Shown here in pieces: positions 8,283 through 17,171 of a stretch of DNA of 64,000 nt. Under the pieces are notes generated by a model. That model was not told the origin of the DNA. It saw nothing but the letters and a program-made list of their open reading frames with translations, and did no database searches. Within the stretch, counting starts at the first letter, position 1, and every line of letters begins with the position of its first letter. The stretch spans positions 62,001 through 126,000 of the forward strand of contig NZ_QERF01000004.1 of assembly GCF_003260205.1 (NCBI RefSeq), written 5' to 3'. The DNA is from Winogradskyella tangerina (GTDB taxonomy: Bacteria > Bacteroidota > Bacteroidia > Flavobacteriales > Flavobacteriaceae). The translations under genes and the position numbers were made by a program.

Positions 8283-8987
8283 TTAATCTTGAATTGCAAA
8301 CACCTTTTTTAATAGATCCGTTGTGCGCGAAGAAACTTTATTTCTGATTTCTTTTTCTTCTACTGCAATCATGGTATAGACACCATCTAGTGCTTCGGTA
8401 GTAACATAATCTGTAAGATCGGGATTAACATCATTGGTTAAAGGAAGATCATTATATTTAGTGATGAGGTTCGTCCAGATCTGATCTGCACCAACCTTGC
8501 CAAAAGACCTATCAATAACAGGTTTGAACTTATTATAAAGTGCTGTTTGTGTCTTGGAAGTTAAATATTCTGTGGCGGCATTATCATTACCAAGTAGAAT
8601 AGATTTTGCATCGTTAAAAGTAATGTCCTTTACAGCATTTACAAAAATTGGAGTGGCCTCTTTTACGGCATCTTCAGCAGCTCTGTTTAGTGCTTTGATT
8701 CCTTCATCTGCCAAACTGCTAAGGCCAATTTTTCGCAAAGCTTTGTCCACATTTTTCAATTCTTCAGGAAGCAAAATTTTAACAAGTTCATTCTTATAAA
8801 AACCGTCTTTTTGAGTGAGTTTAGTAACCTGTTTATCAATTCCGAAGTCGAGTGCTTGCCGAAGTCCGGCTGCCATATCTGCATTACTAAGTCCTCCACC
8901 TTGAGGAAGATCGTTAATTACATTTTGAAGTTCAGCACAAGAGCAGAGACTAATGACTATAAGTATGCTAAGAATTCTTTTTATCAT
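8283..8987 (-). CDS. DUF4197 lipoprotein
   Basis: A 234-residue lipoprotein: a short signal with lipobox LCSC puts the lipidated cysteine at residue 17. The rest is helical and matches the DUF4197 layout: GLSNADMAAGLRQAL, then a conserved KILLPEELKNVD region, then a C-terminal ALDGVYTMIAVEEKEIR. The family is widespread in proteobacteria and Bacteroidota with no known function. The +2 residue is not aspartate, and the protein is probably held in the outer membrane. It is transcribed divergently from the PqqB-like gene and shares a 40-base intergenic region with it. Confidence 0.85.
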   Translation of the reverse strand: MIKRILSILIVISLCSCAELQNVINDLPQGGGLSNADMAAGLRQALDFGIDKQVTKLTQKDGFYKNELVKILLPEELKNVDKALRKIGLSSLADEGIKALNRAAEDAVKEATPIFVNAVKDITFNDAKSILLGNDNAATEYLTSKTQTALYNKFKPVIDRSFGKVGADQIWTNLITKYNDLPLTNDVNPDLTDYVTTEALDGVYTMIAVEEKEIRNKVSSRTTDLLKKVFAIQD

Positions 8988-9009
8988 GGATTTAGGTTTT
9001 TATCTTTAA

Positions 9010-9017
9010 CAAATATA
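9010..9017 (-). promoter_or_regulatory. Promoter -7 box of the DUF4197 gene
   Basis: On the reverse strand the sequence is TATATTTG, matching TAnnTTTG. It lies 22 bases before the DUF4197 ATG, inside the 40-base divergent gap. Confidence 0.45.
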
Positions 9018-9027
9018 ATTTTTAAGC

Positions 9028-9993
9028 ATGAAAAGATTTCAAGTTTTCCTCTTAATCTCTGTTTGTTTTTTGTTTGCTTGCAATGAACAAGCAAATGTTG
9101 CTGGTAACACTAAAGAAATAGCAGACGTTAATTCAGAACAATACATTACCGTATTAGGCATTGCTCAGGATGCAGGTTATCCTCAAATTAATTGTGAAAA
9201 GAAATGCTGTAGTGCTTATTATAATGGTGAAGAGTCCAAAAAACTGATTTCATGTTTAGGTCTTGTAGATAAAAATGTCAATAAAAAGTGGCTATTTGAT
9301 GCTACGCCAGATATAGTTGAACAGATTCAAATTCTTAAGGAAAGGCATATTCAGACCGATAAAGTAATTGATGGAATATTTTTAACTCACGCCCACATTG
9401 GGCATTACACAGGATTGATGCAACTTGGCAGAGAGGCTCTTGGTTCCGAGGAAATACCAGTTTATGCAATGCCAAAAATGAAACAATTTTTAGAATCTAA
9501 TGGCCCATGGAGTCAATTAGTTAGCTTAAGAAATATTAATATCAAGGCATTGAAAAATGATTCAATTATAGCATTAAATGATAACCTTAAGATTACTCCA
9601 ATTTTAGTGCCTCATCGCGATGAGTATTCAGAAACTGTTGGTTATAAAATTGAAGGTAAAAGAAAATCGGCACTGTTTATTCCAGATATCGATAAATGGC
9701 ACCAATGGAAAAGAAACATAATTGAAGAAGTAAAAAAGGTAGATTATGCATTTTTAGATGCCTCATTTTTTAGAGATGGCGAACTAGAAAGGGATATGAG
9801 TAAAATTCCGCATCCCTTTACGACTGAGACTACAACTTTATTTGAAAACGAAACCTCAGAGACGAAGAACAAAATTCATTTCATTCACTTTAATCATACA
9901 AACCCTGCTATTAAAGATAAGCATCATCTAAAAGACAGTCTGCAAAATTTAGGTTTCAGATTCGCTAAAGAAGGCGATAATTTTGGGTTATAG
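9028..9993 (+). CDS. PqqB-like metallo-beta-lactamase-fold lipoprotein
   Basis: A 321-residue lipoprotein with lipidated cysteine at residue 18 (LFACNE). The mature part starts VLGIAQDAGYPQINCEKKCC, the PqqB-type opening with its metal-binding cysteines. The metal motif is HAHIGH at 121-126, where the usual HxHxDH has glycine instead of aspartate, followed by YTGL. Further histidines occur in VPHRDEYSE and near the end in HFIHFNHTNP. The fold is therefore a PqqB-related hydrolase. It is not in a PQQ operon, and it is exported. True PqqB is cytoplasmic and acts on the PqqA peptide, so a different, envelope-located reaction is likely. Confidence 0.85.
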   Translation: MKRFQVFLLISVCFLFACNEQANVAGNTKEIADVNSEQYITVLGIAQDAGYPQINCEKKCCSAYYNGEESKKLISCLGLVDKNVNKKWLFDATPDIVEQIQILKERHIQTDKVIDGIFLTHAHIGHYTGLMQLGREALGSEEIPVYAMPKMKQFLESNGPWSQLVSLRNINIKALKNDSIIALNDNLKITPILVPHRDEYSETVGYKIEGKRKSALFIPDIDKWHQWKRNIIEEVKKVDYAFLDASFFRDGELERDMSKIPHPFTTETTTLFENETSETKNKIHFIHFNHTNPAIKDKHHLKDSLQNLGFRFAKEGDNFGL

Positions 9994-9995
9994 AC

Positions 9996-10850
9996 TTACG
10001 AAAAAACTACCGTTTTATTATTGTAAACCATCACTTTACGATCAGCATGAAGTTTAATAGCATTCGACAAAACAATCTTTTCTAAGTCACGTCCTTTAGA
10101 GATAAGATCCTCTATAGAATGCGAATGCGATACACGCGTAACATCCTGCTCTATAATCGGACCAGCATCTAATTCTTCAGTGATATAATGACTCGTTGCA
10201 CCAATGATCTTTACACCTCGTTTATATGCCGAATGATAAGGTTTGGCACCAATAAATGCCGGTAAAAATGAGTGATGAATATTTATGATCTTATTGGGAT
10301 ATTTATCAATTAAACGACCCGAGACAATTTGCATATATCTTGCTAGAACGATAAAATCAATACGATGTTCTTCCAAAAGTTCTAATTGTTTTTGCTCTGC
10401 CGCCGGTTTGGTTTCCTTGGTGACGGGCACATGGTAAAAAGGAATTTTAAAACGATCAGCAATGGGTTTAAGATCTAAATGATTACTTAATATAAATGGA
10501 ATATCAAGGAAAAGCTCGCCAGAATTATAGCGCCCTAAAATATCATAAAGACAATGGTCGTATTTTGAAATGAACAATGCCATACGTGGCTTTTTGTCGG
10601 CAGCATAGATACGCCATTTCAAATTGAATGTATCTACCAGTGTATTTCTGAAGGATGTCTTGAAATCTTCTATGGAAAATGTAGCTGAATCAAACTCACA
10701 TTCAAGGCGCATAAAGAATATATTCTGCTCTCTATCAACGTGTTGATCTATATAGACGATGTTACCGCTATTATGAGCCATAAAATTTGTAACAGAAGCT
10801 ATAATATTAGGCTGGTCATCGCAATGTATTAGCAAAGTAATTTTGTTCAT
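9996..10850 (-). CDS. purU: Formyltetrahydrofolate deformylase
   Basis: A 284-residue enzyme that hydrolyses 10-formyl-THF to formate and THF, balancing one-carbon pools and supplying formate to purine synthesis. The N-terminal ACT domain (residues 1-85, LLIHCDDQPNIIASVTNF) is followed by a GART-like formyltransferase domain with FISKYDHCLYDIL, then VLARYMQIVSG, and the active-site IINIHHSFLPAFIGA with the usual Asn-His-His. DAGPIIEQDV near the end is also diagnostic. The frame is open further upstream, but the ATG at 10850 (MNKITLLIHC) gives the normal start. It converges with the PqqB-like gene (2-base gap). Confidence 0.94.
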   Translation of the reverse strand: MNKITLLIHCDDQPNIIASVTNFMAHNSGNIVYIDQHVDREQNIFFMRLECEFDSATFSIEDFKTSFRNTLVDTFNLKWRIYAADKKPRMALFISKYDHCLYDILGRYNSGELFLDIPFILSNHLDLKPIADRFKIPFYHVPVTKETKPAAEQKQLELLEEHRIDFIVLARYMQIVSGRLIDKYPNKIINIHHSFLPAFIGAKPYHSAYKRGVKIIGATSHYITEELDAGPIIEQDVTRVSHSHSIEDLISKGRDLEKIVLSNAIKLHADRKVMVYNNKTVVFS

Positions 10851-10960
10851 AAAAACGAACTTTGATGAATGGATAAATTTAATCAAAATACCTTGCCAGA
10901 CGTACTTTGCGAAAGTTTTAGATTATTGTTAATTAATGCCATATATTTTTGAATATTCCG

Positions 10961-10968
10961 TAAATTTG
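10961..10968 (+). promoter_or_regulatory. Promoter -7 box of icmF
   Basis: TAAATTTG fits TAnnTTTG and lies 27 bases before the icmF ATG. A second box, TATTTTTG, is at 10944-10951. Either could serve; the nearer one is chosen. Confidence 0.5.
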
Positions 10969-10995
10969 CCATTCAAATAAGTCTTTTTTTTACGA

Positions 10996-13900
10996 ATGGA
11001 ACAAGTCGCACCTTATAAGCCAAAACACAAAATCAGAATTGTAACAGCTGCTTCGCTATTTGACGGTCATGATGCCGCAATCAATATTATGCGAAGAATT
11101 ATTCAATCTACAGGTGTTGAAGTGATTCATTTAGGTCACGACCGAAGCGTTGAAGAAGTCGTAAATACGGCCATCCAAGAAGATGCCAATGCTATAGCTA
11201 TGACTTCATATCAAGGAGGACATAATGAGTATTTCAAATACATGTATGACTTACTGAAAGAAAAAGGCGCAGGTCATATTAAGATTTTTGGCGGCGGTGG
11301 CGGCGTTATTCTTCCTGAAGAAATTGAAGAGTTAATGAATTATGGAATTACCAGAATTTATTCACCCGATGATGGAAGAGAAATGGGACTTCAAGGTATG
11401 ATCAATGATCTGGTTCAAAAATCAGATTTTGCGATTGGCGATCAGCTGAATGGTGAGGTTAAGGTTCTACACGAAAAAAACCCAAAATCTATTGCCCGAG
11501 TTATTTCAGCTGCTGAGAATTTCCCAGAAATTGCTAAGGATGCGCTTCAAACTATTCATACTAAAAATAAAGATTCAAAAACGCCTGTTTTAGGAATCAC
11601 AGGAACTGGTGGTGCTGGTAAATCGTCCTTAGTGGATGAGCTCGTGCGTCGTTTCCTTTTAGATTTTCCTGAGAAAACAGTCGGACTTATTTCTGTTGAT
11701 CCTTCAAAAAGAAAAACGGGAGGCGCTTTACTTGGCGACAGAATTCGCATGAATGCCATCAATTCACCACGCGTTTACATGCGCAGTTTAGCGACGCGTC
11801 AATCTAACTTAGCATTATCGAAATATGTGAATGAAGCTGTTGAAGTTTTGAAAGCTGCTGAGTACGATCTTATCATTTTGGAAACTTCAGGTATCGGACA
11901 ATCAGATACCGAAATCCTCGAGCACAGTGATGTGTCCTTATATGTAATGACCCCTGAATTTGGTGCGGCAACTCAGCTTGAAAAGATCGATATGCTCGAC
12001 TTTGCAGATCTAGTAGCCATCAATAAATTTGATAAACGAGGTGCGCTTGATGCACTTCGAGATGTGAAGAAACAGTACATGCGTAACCATAATTTATGGC
12101 ATGCTGACCCTGATACAATGCCGGTATTCGGCACCATCGCATCGCAATTCAATGATCCTGGAATGAATACCTTGTACAAGGCGATCATGGATAAGATCGT
12201 TGAGAAAACCGAGGCAGAACTCAAGTCTTCATTTGAGATTTCTAAAGAAATGAGCGAGAAGATTTTTGTGATTCATCCAGCGCGCACGCGTTACCTTTCG
12301 GAAATTGCTGAGAACAATCGTGCTTATGATAAAACAGCAAGTGCACAAGTAGAGGTAGCTCAAAAGCTTTACGGTATATTTAAAACCATTTGCTCGGTTG
12401 CTGAAGTTTCAAATGAAAATGAGAAATCATTATTAAATAAGAATGGTTTAGACTTTGATGAAATTCTTGGTAATGCTCAAGATGACAATCGTGATTTCTT
12501 GAAATTACTCATTGCAGAATTCGATCGTGTAAAACTGAATTTAGATCCTTATAACTGGGAGATCATCACCGGTTGGGAAGATAAAGTTAACCGTTATAAA
12601 GCGCCAATCTATTCGTTCAAAGTTCGAGACAAAGAAATTAAAATTGAGACGCATACCAAGTCCTTATCGCATTCTGATATTCCGAAGGTAGCCTTACCAA
12701 AATATCAGGCGTGGGGCGATATTCTGAAATGGTCTTTACAAGAAAATGTTCCTGGAGAGTTTCCATATGCTTCAGGATTATATCCATTTAAAAGAACAGG
12801 CGAAGATCCAACCAGAATGTTCGCAGGCGAAGGTGGCCCAGAGCGTACCAACAGACGTTTTCATTACGTAAGTTTAGGGATGCCAGCGAAACGATTATCT
12901 ACAGCTTTTGATAGCGTTACTCTATACGGAAACGATCCAGATTACCGACCAGATATTTATGGTAAAATTGGAAATGCTGGTGTTTCCATTTGTTGTTTAG
13001 ACGATGCCAAAAAATTGTACTCCGGATTTAATCTAGCCGACCCAATGACCTCGGTAAGTATGACGATTAATGGTCCGGCGCCAATGTTATTAGGCTTTTT
13101 TATGAACGCCGCCATAGACCAACAATGCGAAATTTACATCAAGGAAAATGGTTTAGAGAAGGAGGTCGAGAAAAAAATCGCAGCAATCTACAAAGGCAAA
13201 GAGCGACCAGTTTACAATGGCGATATTCCTGAAGGAAATGATGGTTTGGGGCTTATGCTTTTGGGTGTTACAGGAGATCAGGTGTTACCAGCTGATGTCT
13301 ATAATGATATTAAAGCTAAGACCATAGCTCAGGTAAGAGGAACGGTTCAGGCGGATATTTTAAAAGAAGATCAAGCTCAAAATACGTGTATTTTTTCAAC
13401 AGAATTTGCCTTACGTCTCATGGGAGATATTCAAGAGTATTTCATAGATCATAATGTCCGTAATTTCTATTCTGTCTCTATTTCTGGGTATCATATTGCT
13501 GAAGCGGGTGCTAACCCCATTTCGCAATTGGCATTTACGTTAGCAAATGGGTTTACTTATGTAGAATACTACTTAAGCAGAGGAATGGATATCAATAAAT
13601 TTGGACCGAATTTATCTTTCTTCTTTTCAAACGGAATTGATCCTGAATATGCCGTCATTGGTCGCGTAGCTCGAAAGATTTGGGCTAAGGCCTTAAAACA
13701 TAAATACGGTGCAAATCCTAGAGCACAAATGTTGAAGTATCACATTCAGACTTCGGGTCGAAGCCTACATGCTCAGGAAATAGATTTCAACGACATCAGA
13801 ACAACACTTCAGGCTTTATATGCTATTTATGATAACTGTAATTCCTTGCATACAAATGCTTATGATGAGGCGATTACAACCCCAACTGAGGAATCGGTGC

Positions 13901-14430
13901 GTCGTGCAATGGCAATTCAGTTGATCATTAATAAAGAATTAGGATTGGCGAAGAATGAAAACCCGATTCAAGGGTCATTTATCATTGAAGAATTAACTGA
14001 TTTAGTTGAAGAAGCTGTACTTGCAGAGTTTGATAGAATTACAGAGCGAGGTGGTGTTCTTGGCGCTATGGAAACCATGTATCAGCGTTCAAAAATTCAG
14101 GAAGAGAGTTTGTACTACGAGACCTTAAAACACAATGGGCAATTCCCGATCATTGGTGTGAATACCTTCCTCAGTAGTAAAGGGTCTCCAACGGTACAAC
14201 CGGCTGAAGTTATTAGAGCAACTGAAGAGGAAAAAGAGTTTCAAATTAAAACACTTCAGAACTTACATAAGGCCAATGATACTGCTGAATTGTTGAAGGA
14301 TCTTCAGATGAAAGCTGTAAATAATAAAAACATTTTTGAAGCTCTGATGGAAGTGTGTAAAGTGTGTTCTTTAGGTCAGATTACATCAGCATTGTTTGAG
14401 GTTGGCGGTCAGTACAGAAGGAATATGTAG
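10996..14430 (+). CDS. icmF: Fused isobutyryl-CoA mutase IcmF
   Basis: A 1144-residue B12-dependent acyl-CoA mutase in which all parts are one chain. The N terminus (1-145) is the cobalamin domain with the DGHD histidine loop. Then comes a MeaB-type G-protein chaperone with Walker A GTGGAGKS at 203-210 and NKFD at 343-346. The C-terminal TIM-barrel mutase domain starts near 570. Phe598 in YPFKR marks it as isobutyryl-CoA mutase, since methylmalonyl-CoA mutase has Tyr there; Gln795 in AQNT replaces the MCM arginine. It interconverts isobutyryl- and n-butyryl-CoA. It is about 50 residues longer than the well-studied Geobacillus enzyme, with the extra part around 715-770. Confidence 0.93.
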   Translation: MEQVAPYKPKHKIRIVTAASLFDGHDAAINIMRRIIQSTGVEVIHLGHDRSVEEVVNTAIQEDANAIAMTSYQGGHNEYFKYMYDLLKEKGAGHIKIFGGGGGVILPEEIEELMNYGITRIYSPDDGREMGLQGMINDLVQKSDFAIGDQLNGEVKVLHEKNPKSIARVISAAENFPEIAKDALQTIHTKNKDSKTPVLGITGTGGAGKSSLVDELVRRFLLDFPEKTVGLISVDPSKRKTGGALLGDRIRMNAINSPRVYMRSLATRQSNLALSKYVNEAVEVLKAAEYDLIILETSGIGQSDTEILEHSDVSLYVMTPEFGAATQLEKIDMLDFADLVAINKFDKRGALDALRDVKKQYMRNHNLWHADPDTMPVFGTIASQFNDPGMNTLYKAIMDKIVEKTEAELKSSFEISKEMSEKIFVIHPARTRYLSEIAENNRAYDKTASAQVEVAQKLYGIFKTICSVAEVSNENEKSLLNKNGLDFDEILGNAQDDNRDFLKLLIAEFDRVKLNLDPYNWEIITGWEDKVNRYKAPIYSFKVRDKEIKIETHTKSLSHSDIPKVALPKYQAWGDILKWSLQENVPGEFPYASGLYPFKRTGEDPTRMFAGEGGPERTNRRFHYVSLGMPAKRLSTAFDSVTLYGNDPDYRPDIYGKIGNAGVSICCLDDAKKLYSGFNLADPMTSVSMTINGPAPMLLGFFMNAAIDQQCEIYIKENGLEKEVEKKIAAIYKGKERPVYNGDIPEGNDGLGLMLLGVTGDQVLPADVYNDIKAKTIAQVRGTVQADILKEDQAQNTCIFSTEFALRLMGDIQEYFIDHNVRNFYSVSISGYHIAEAGANPISQLAFTLANGFTYVEYYLSRGMDINKFGPNLSFFFSNGIDPEYAVIGRVARKIWAKALKHKYGANPRAQMLKYHIQTSGRSLHAQEIDFNDIRTTLQALYAIYDNCNSLHTNAYDEAITTPTEESVRRAMAIQLIINKELGLAKNENPIQGSFIIEELTDLVEEAVLAEFDRITERGGVLGAMETMYQRSKIQEESLYYETLKHNGQFPIIGVNTFLSSKGSPTVQPAEVIRATEEEKEFQIKTLQNLHKANDTAELLKDLQMKAVNNKNIFEALMEVCKVCSLGQITSALFEVGGQYRRNM

Positions 14431-14437
14431 TGCTAAT

Positions 14438-15013
14438 CTATTCTTTTTCAAAATAGTCATTAACTTCAGAAAAGTAGTCTTCTCCAAAGTGACATAAAAA
14501 GGAACCGTCTGGTTCTATGATCACAAATCCACTGCATATCTGACTATTACTAAAAAAGGTATTTTCAATGATTCCGTTATCTAAAACCCAGTTTGGATTT
14601 TCAGACAGATAGTCAACCAGAGGTGATGATTTTGAATAGGCACACAAATGCTGAATATCGAATTTTACAGCATGTCTGTTTGAAATATTGAAAACATTCT
14701 GAAGTAATTTATCTGCATTTTTTATGTATTTAGGATTTGCACTTATACAGTGATAAGCATCATACTCAAAATTTATTAAAAGTGTTTTATTTTTATCAAA
14801 ATCACTTGAAATGGATGACACAAAACGCTGCAAATCATCTAAGATCTCAGATTTTACTTTTCCTGAATAAATAAGACGATTCTTGGCATATTTACGTCCA
14901 AACTTATAGTTATAATTTTCAAAATTTATGGATGATGTTAAAGGGTTAGATGGTTTTTGGCTACTACAACCCCAAAATAATATGGCTAACAGGGACAAAA
15001 GGTATATTCTCAT
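14438..15013 (-). CDS. Hypothetical lipoprotein
   Basis: A 191-residue protein with a lipoprotein signal (lipobox FWGC, cysteine at 16). The mature region is mixed helix and strand and includes LLINFEYDAYHC and GFVIIEPDGSFLCHFG; the last part looks like a strand-turn-strand unit carrying one of five mature cysteines. No family is recognised. It converges with icmF, ending 7 bases from its stop, and is probably transcribed on its own. A membrane-anchored periplasmic or outer-membrane location follows from the lipobox. Confidence 0.72.
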   Translation of the reverse strand: MRIYLLSLLAILFWGCSSQKPSNPLTSSINFENYNYKFGRKYAKNRLIYSGKVKSEILDDLQRFVSSISSDFDKNKTLLINFEYDAYHCISANPKYIKNADKLLQNVFNISNRHAVKFDIQHLCAYSKSSPLVDYLSENPNWVLDNGIIENTFFSNSQICSGFVIIEPDGSFLCHFGEDYFSEVNDYFEKE

Positions 15014-15068
15014 GAAATGAATATACTAATAAAATTAAATCTGATGAGTAAAATAAATTGTAACTGAA

Positions 15069-15464
15069 TTATAAAGTCATCATCCAGCTGCGTTGCAATT
15101 TTCTAAACGTTTTTAGTTCACCCTTAAGAATAGGAAGATAATCTCTACCATTACTTTTTGATCGCTCCAAACGTCTGCAATTGCTATATAACTTGTTAGT
15201 GAGGCGCTCTAAACTTTCAAGATGTTTATGCTTCTTTTCAGAAAAGCGCTCGCGTTCAGCATTGATAATCTCAGGCGCAAGATTAGTCGACTGCTGCACT
15301 ATATCACCAGAGAAATAAATATCATTATCCTCAGAACCGTCTTCATTCAAGTACGAAAGGTCGTGATTTATGTAAGTAGAAATGCTTCGCGATAGCATAA
15401 TAATATCTAGTGCCTTCTGATATATAGGCAATTCCGATAAGTGTGATGGTAGGTTATAATTCAT
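15069..15464 (-). CDS. Hypothetical helical protein, four-helix-bundle-like
   Basis: A protein of 131 residues starting at the ATG at 15464 (MNYNLPSHL); an upstream in-frame start is possible but less likely. It is mostly alpha-helical with a basic tail. LPIYQKALDIIMLSRSIS at the start and repeated heptad-like spacing further on (ESLERLTNKLYSNCRRLE) suggest a four-helix bundle, distantly like the S23/intervening-sequence proteins. There is no signal peptide or membrane segment. It follows no obvious partner: the lipoprotein gene lies 55 bases downstream. The function is unknown. Confidence 0.65.
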   Translation of the reverse strand: MNYNLPSHLSELPIYQKALDIIMLSRSISTYINHDLSYLNEDGSEDNDIYFSGDIVQQSTNLAPEIINAERERFSEKKHKHLESLERLTNKLYSNCRRLERSKSNGRDYLPILKGELKTFRKLQRSWMMTL

Positions 15465-15579
15465 TTTCAATAGCAATTATTACGAAATTACGGAGTAAAA
15501 ATCACATTTTGCTTTAAATATTAAAGTAAAACCTTATATTTACTTTAGAATAGATGTTAATTTTTGTAAAAAATTTTAA

Positions 15580-16023
15580 ATGAGTGTTGATAATCTAAAT
15601 TGGAAGATTTTAAAGTGTCTACAGGAGAATGCACGCATGTCTAACGCAGAGATCAGTAGGCGGGTAGGCGTAAGCTCACCCGCTGTAAGTGAGCGTATTA
15701 AAAAGATGGAGGATGCCGAAATTATTCAAGGATATACCACTTTTGTATCACCTTTCAAAACGGGTTATCAACTTAAGGCTATTATAACTTTAAGAGCTTT
15801 TATGGGAATGCTAAAACCTTTTCTCGAGAAAGTGAAAACTTATGATGAGGTCGTCAACTGTTATAGAATTACGGGTAACGATAATATTGTTATGGAAGTG
15901 GTCTTAAAAAATCAGAAGCATCTGGAGACCTTTATTGATCAACTTATTTCTTATGGTGAAACAAGGACTCAGATCGTTCTATCGCATGTAATAAAACACA
16001 GCGAAATTAAACCGTTAAAGTAA
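15580..16023 (+). CDS. Lrp/AsnC family transcriptional regulator
   Basis: A 147-residue regulator. The N-terminal winged helix has the classic NAEISRRVGVSSPAVSERIK recognition region at about residues 21-40. The C-terminal RAM domain (from about 65) has AIITLRAFMG and the effector-pocket segment YRITGNDNIVMEVVL. Such proteins form octamers and often sense amino acids. The target cannot be read, but neighbours converging from downstream (PfpI, VOC and MFS genes) are candidates. The start at 15580 is the only one compatible with the complete first helix. Confidence 0.9.
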   Translation: MSVDNLNWKILKCLQENARMSNAEISRRVGVSSPAVSERIKKMEDAEIIQGYTTFVSPFKTGYQLKAIITLRAFMGMLKPFLEKVKTYDEVVNCYRITGNDNIVMEVVLKNQKHLETFIDQLISYGETRTQIVLSHVIKHSEIKPLK

Positions 16024-16027
16024 CGGA

Positions 16028-16780
16028 TTAATCGATCACTAAGTGAGGTACCTTGTTGAGGTCCCAATCAATAACTAATCCTCCAGCCAAAGATTTTGCT
16101 ATTTCTTTACCGTATAAGAATTCGCTCAAGTATAATGCAGCTTCAAAGGATTTTGCACCACCAGCGGAAGTAATATATTTACCGTCGTGCACGAAGAGAA
16201 CATCCTTTCTTATTTCGAGTTCTGGGAACATGTCACGCATTTTATCTATATCACTTGGGAAGGTTGTAGAAACGATTCCATCTAGCAAGCCTGCTTTGGC
16301 TAATACAAAGGCGCCATCACAATGTGAGGTAATGAATTGGGCCTGTTTATCAACATCTTTTACAAAATTTAGCATGGCCTCGTCTTCAAGATCTGTGTCT
16401 AAATGATGTTCAGCACTTGGAACAACTAAAATATCAATCTTTGGCAGATCATCTTCAAGGTAATTGAAATCTGGCAGAAGGCGCATTCCTTCAAAGGTTA
16501 CAACGGGCTCATTGGTATTTGCCACAGTAAACACATTCATCGCCTTTATACCTTCTCTAAAAATCGTATGTTGAAAAATGTCGTAGGGTGCTGTAAGTTC
16601 TGTATTGTAAACGCCATCCATAATCAGGAAAGCCACATTATACCGATCTGGGTCTAATTGTGGTAATTCTTTACTAATAATCTCCTTCGATTCATTAGAA
16701 GATGCTTTAGTTTCCTTTTTGTCACTGCAAGCAAAAGTTATGAGCAACAAAGCCAGAACTATGAATTTTATTTTTTTCAT
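16028..16780 (-). CDS. DJ-1/PfpI family lipoprotein
   Basis: A 250-residue protein of the class I glutamine-amidotransferase-like fold. The probable start is the ATG at 16780, giving MKKIKF and the lipobox TFAC (cysteine 18). The frame stays open further upstream, but only this start yields a lipoprotein signal. The nucleophile elbow is SHCDGAFVLAKAGLLDG, with the cysteine between H and D. AFLIMDGVYNTELTAPYDIF marks the first strand of the ThiJ/PfpI group. It is exported and anchored by lipid, unusual for a family that is mostly cytoplasmic. It lies 7 bases after the VOC gene in the same operon and converges with the Lrp gene. Confidence 0.85.
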   Translation of the reverse strand: MKKIKFIVLALLLITFACSDKKETKASSNESKEIISKELPQLDPDRYNVAFLIMDGVYNTELTAPYDIFQHTIFREGIKAMNVFTVANTNEPVVTFEGMRLLPDFNYLEDDLPKIDILVVPSAEHHLDTDLEDEAMLNFVKDVDKQAQFITSHCDGAFVLAKAGLLDGIVSTTFPSDIDKMRDMFPELEIRKDVLFVHDGKYITSAGGAKSFEAALYLSEFLYGKEIAKSLAGGLVIDWDLNKVPHLVID

Positions 16781-16787
16781 TCGGGTA

Positions 16788-17171
16788 TTAATTTTTAATT
16801 CGCCAAGGCGGATTTTTTCTATTCTCACCGGCGCTGTAAAGTATTATTCGATTGCCATCGGGATCTTTTAAGTGCGCCTCTCGCCAGAGCCATGGTTTGT
16901 CCTCTGGGTCACTAGTAAAAGTAATACCTTTTTGTTTTAGTTGAGAAACGATTTCGTCTAAATTCTCATTTTGAAAATAAATGGTAATAGGATCATCACC
17001 CGATGGCAGTGCCTCAACTTTATGGATAGACATTGTGCTGTCACCTTCAGGGCATTCAAACCTTACATATCTCGGTAGAGCATCTACGATAAGTACTAAT
17101 CCGAGGGTTTTATAGTATTCCGTCGCCGAAACGACGTCTAACGACGGAATTGTAATTTGATTTAAATTCAT
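16788..17171 (-). CDS. VOC superfamily (glyoxalase/bleomycin-resistance-like) protein
   Basis: A 127-residue single vicinal-oxygen-chelate domain: MNLNQITIPSLDVVSATEYY opens the first beta-alpha-beta unit and the last has WREAHLKDPDGNRIILYSAG, where the conserved glutamate-like metal-side residue and DPDGN loop are visible. Proteins like this are metal-dependent lyases, dioxygenases or drug-binding proteins; which one cannot be told. The ATG at 17171 overlaps the MFS stop codon by one base (TAATG), so the two are translationally coupled. The PfpI lipoprotein gene follows 7 bases later. Confidence 0.86.
   Translation of the reverse strand: MNLNQITIPSLDVVSATEYYKTLGLVLIVDALPRYVRFECPEGDSTMSIHKVEALPSGDDPITIYFQNENLDEIVSQLKQKGITFTSDPEDKPWLWREAHLKDPDGNRIILYSAGENRKNPPWRIKN

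Noticed and set aside
8811..9086. A 91-codon forward frame crossing the DUF4197 and PqqB-like starts
   Set aside because: It overlaps both real genes in other frames and has no signal, domain or promoter of its own.
10887..10995. Possible cobalamin riboswitch before icmF
   Set aside because: Only 109 bases and no B12-box-like sequence. A short promoter-leader explains the gap.
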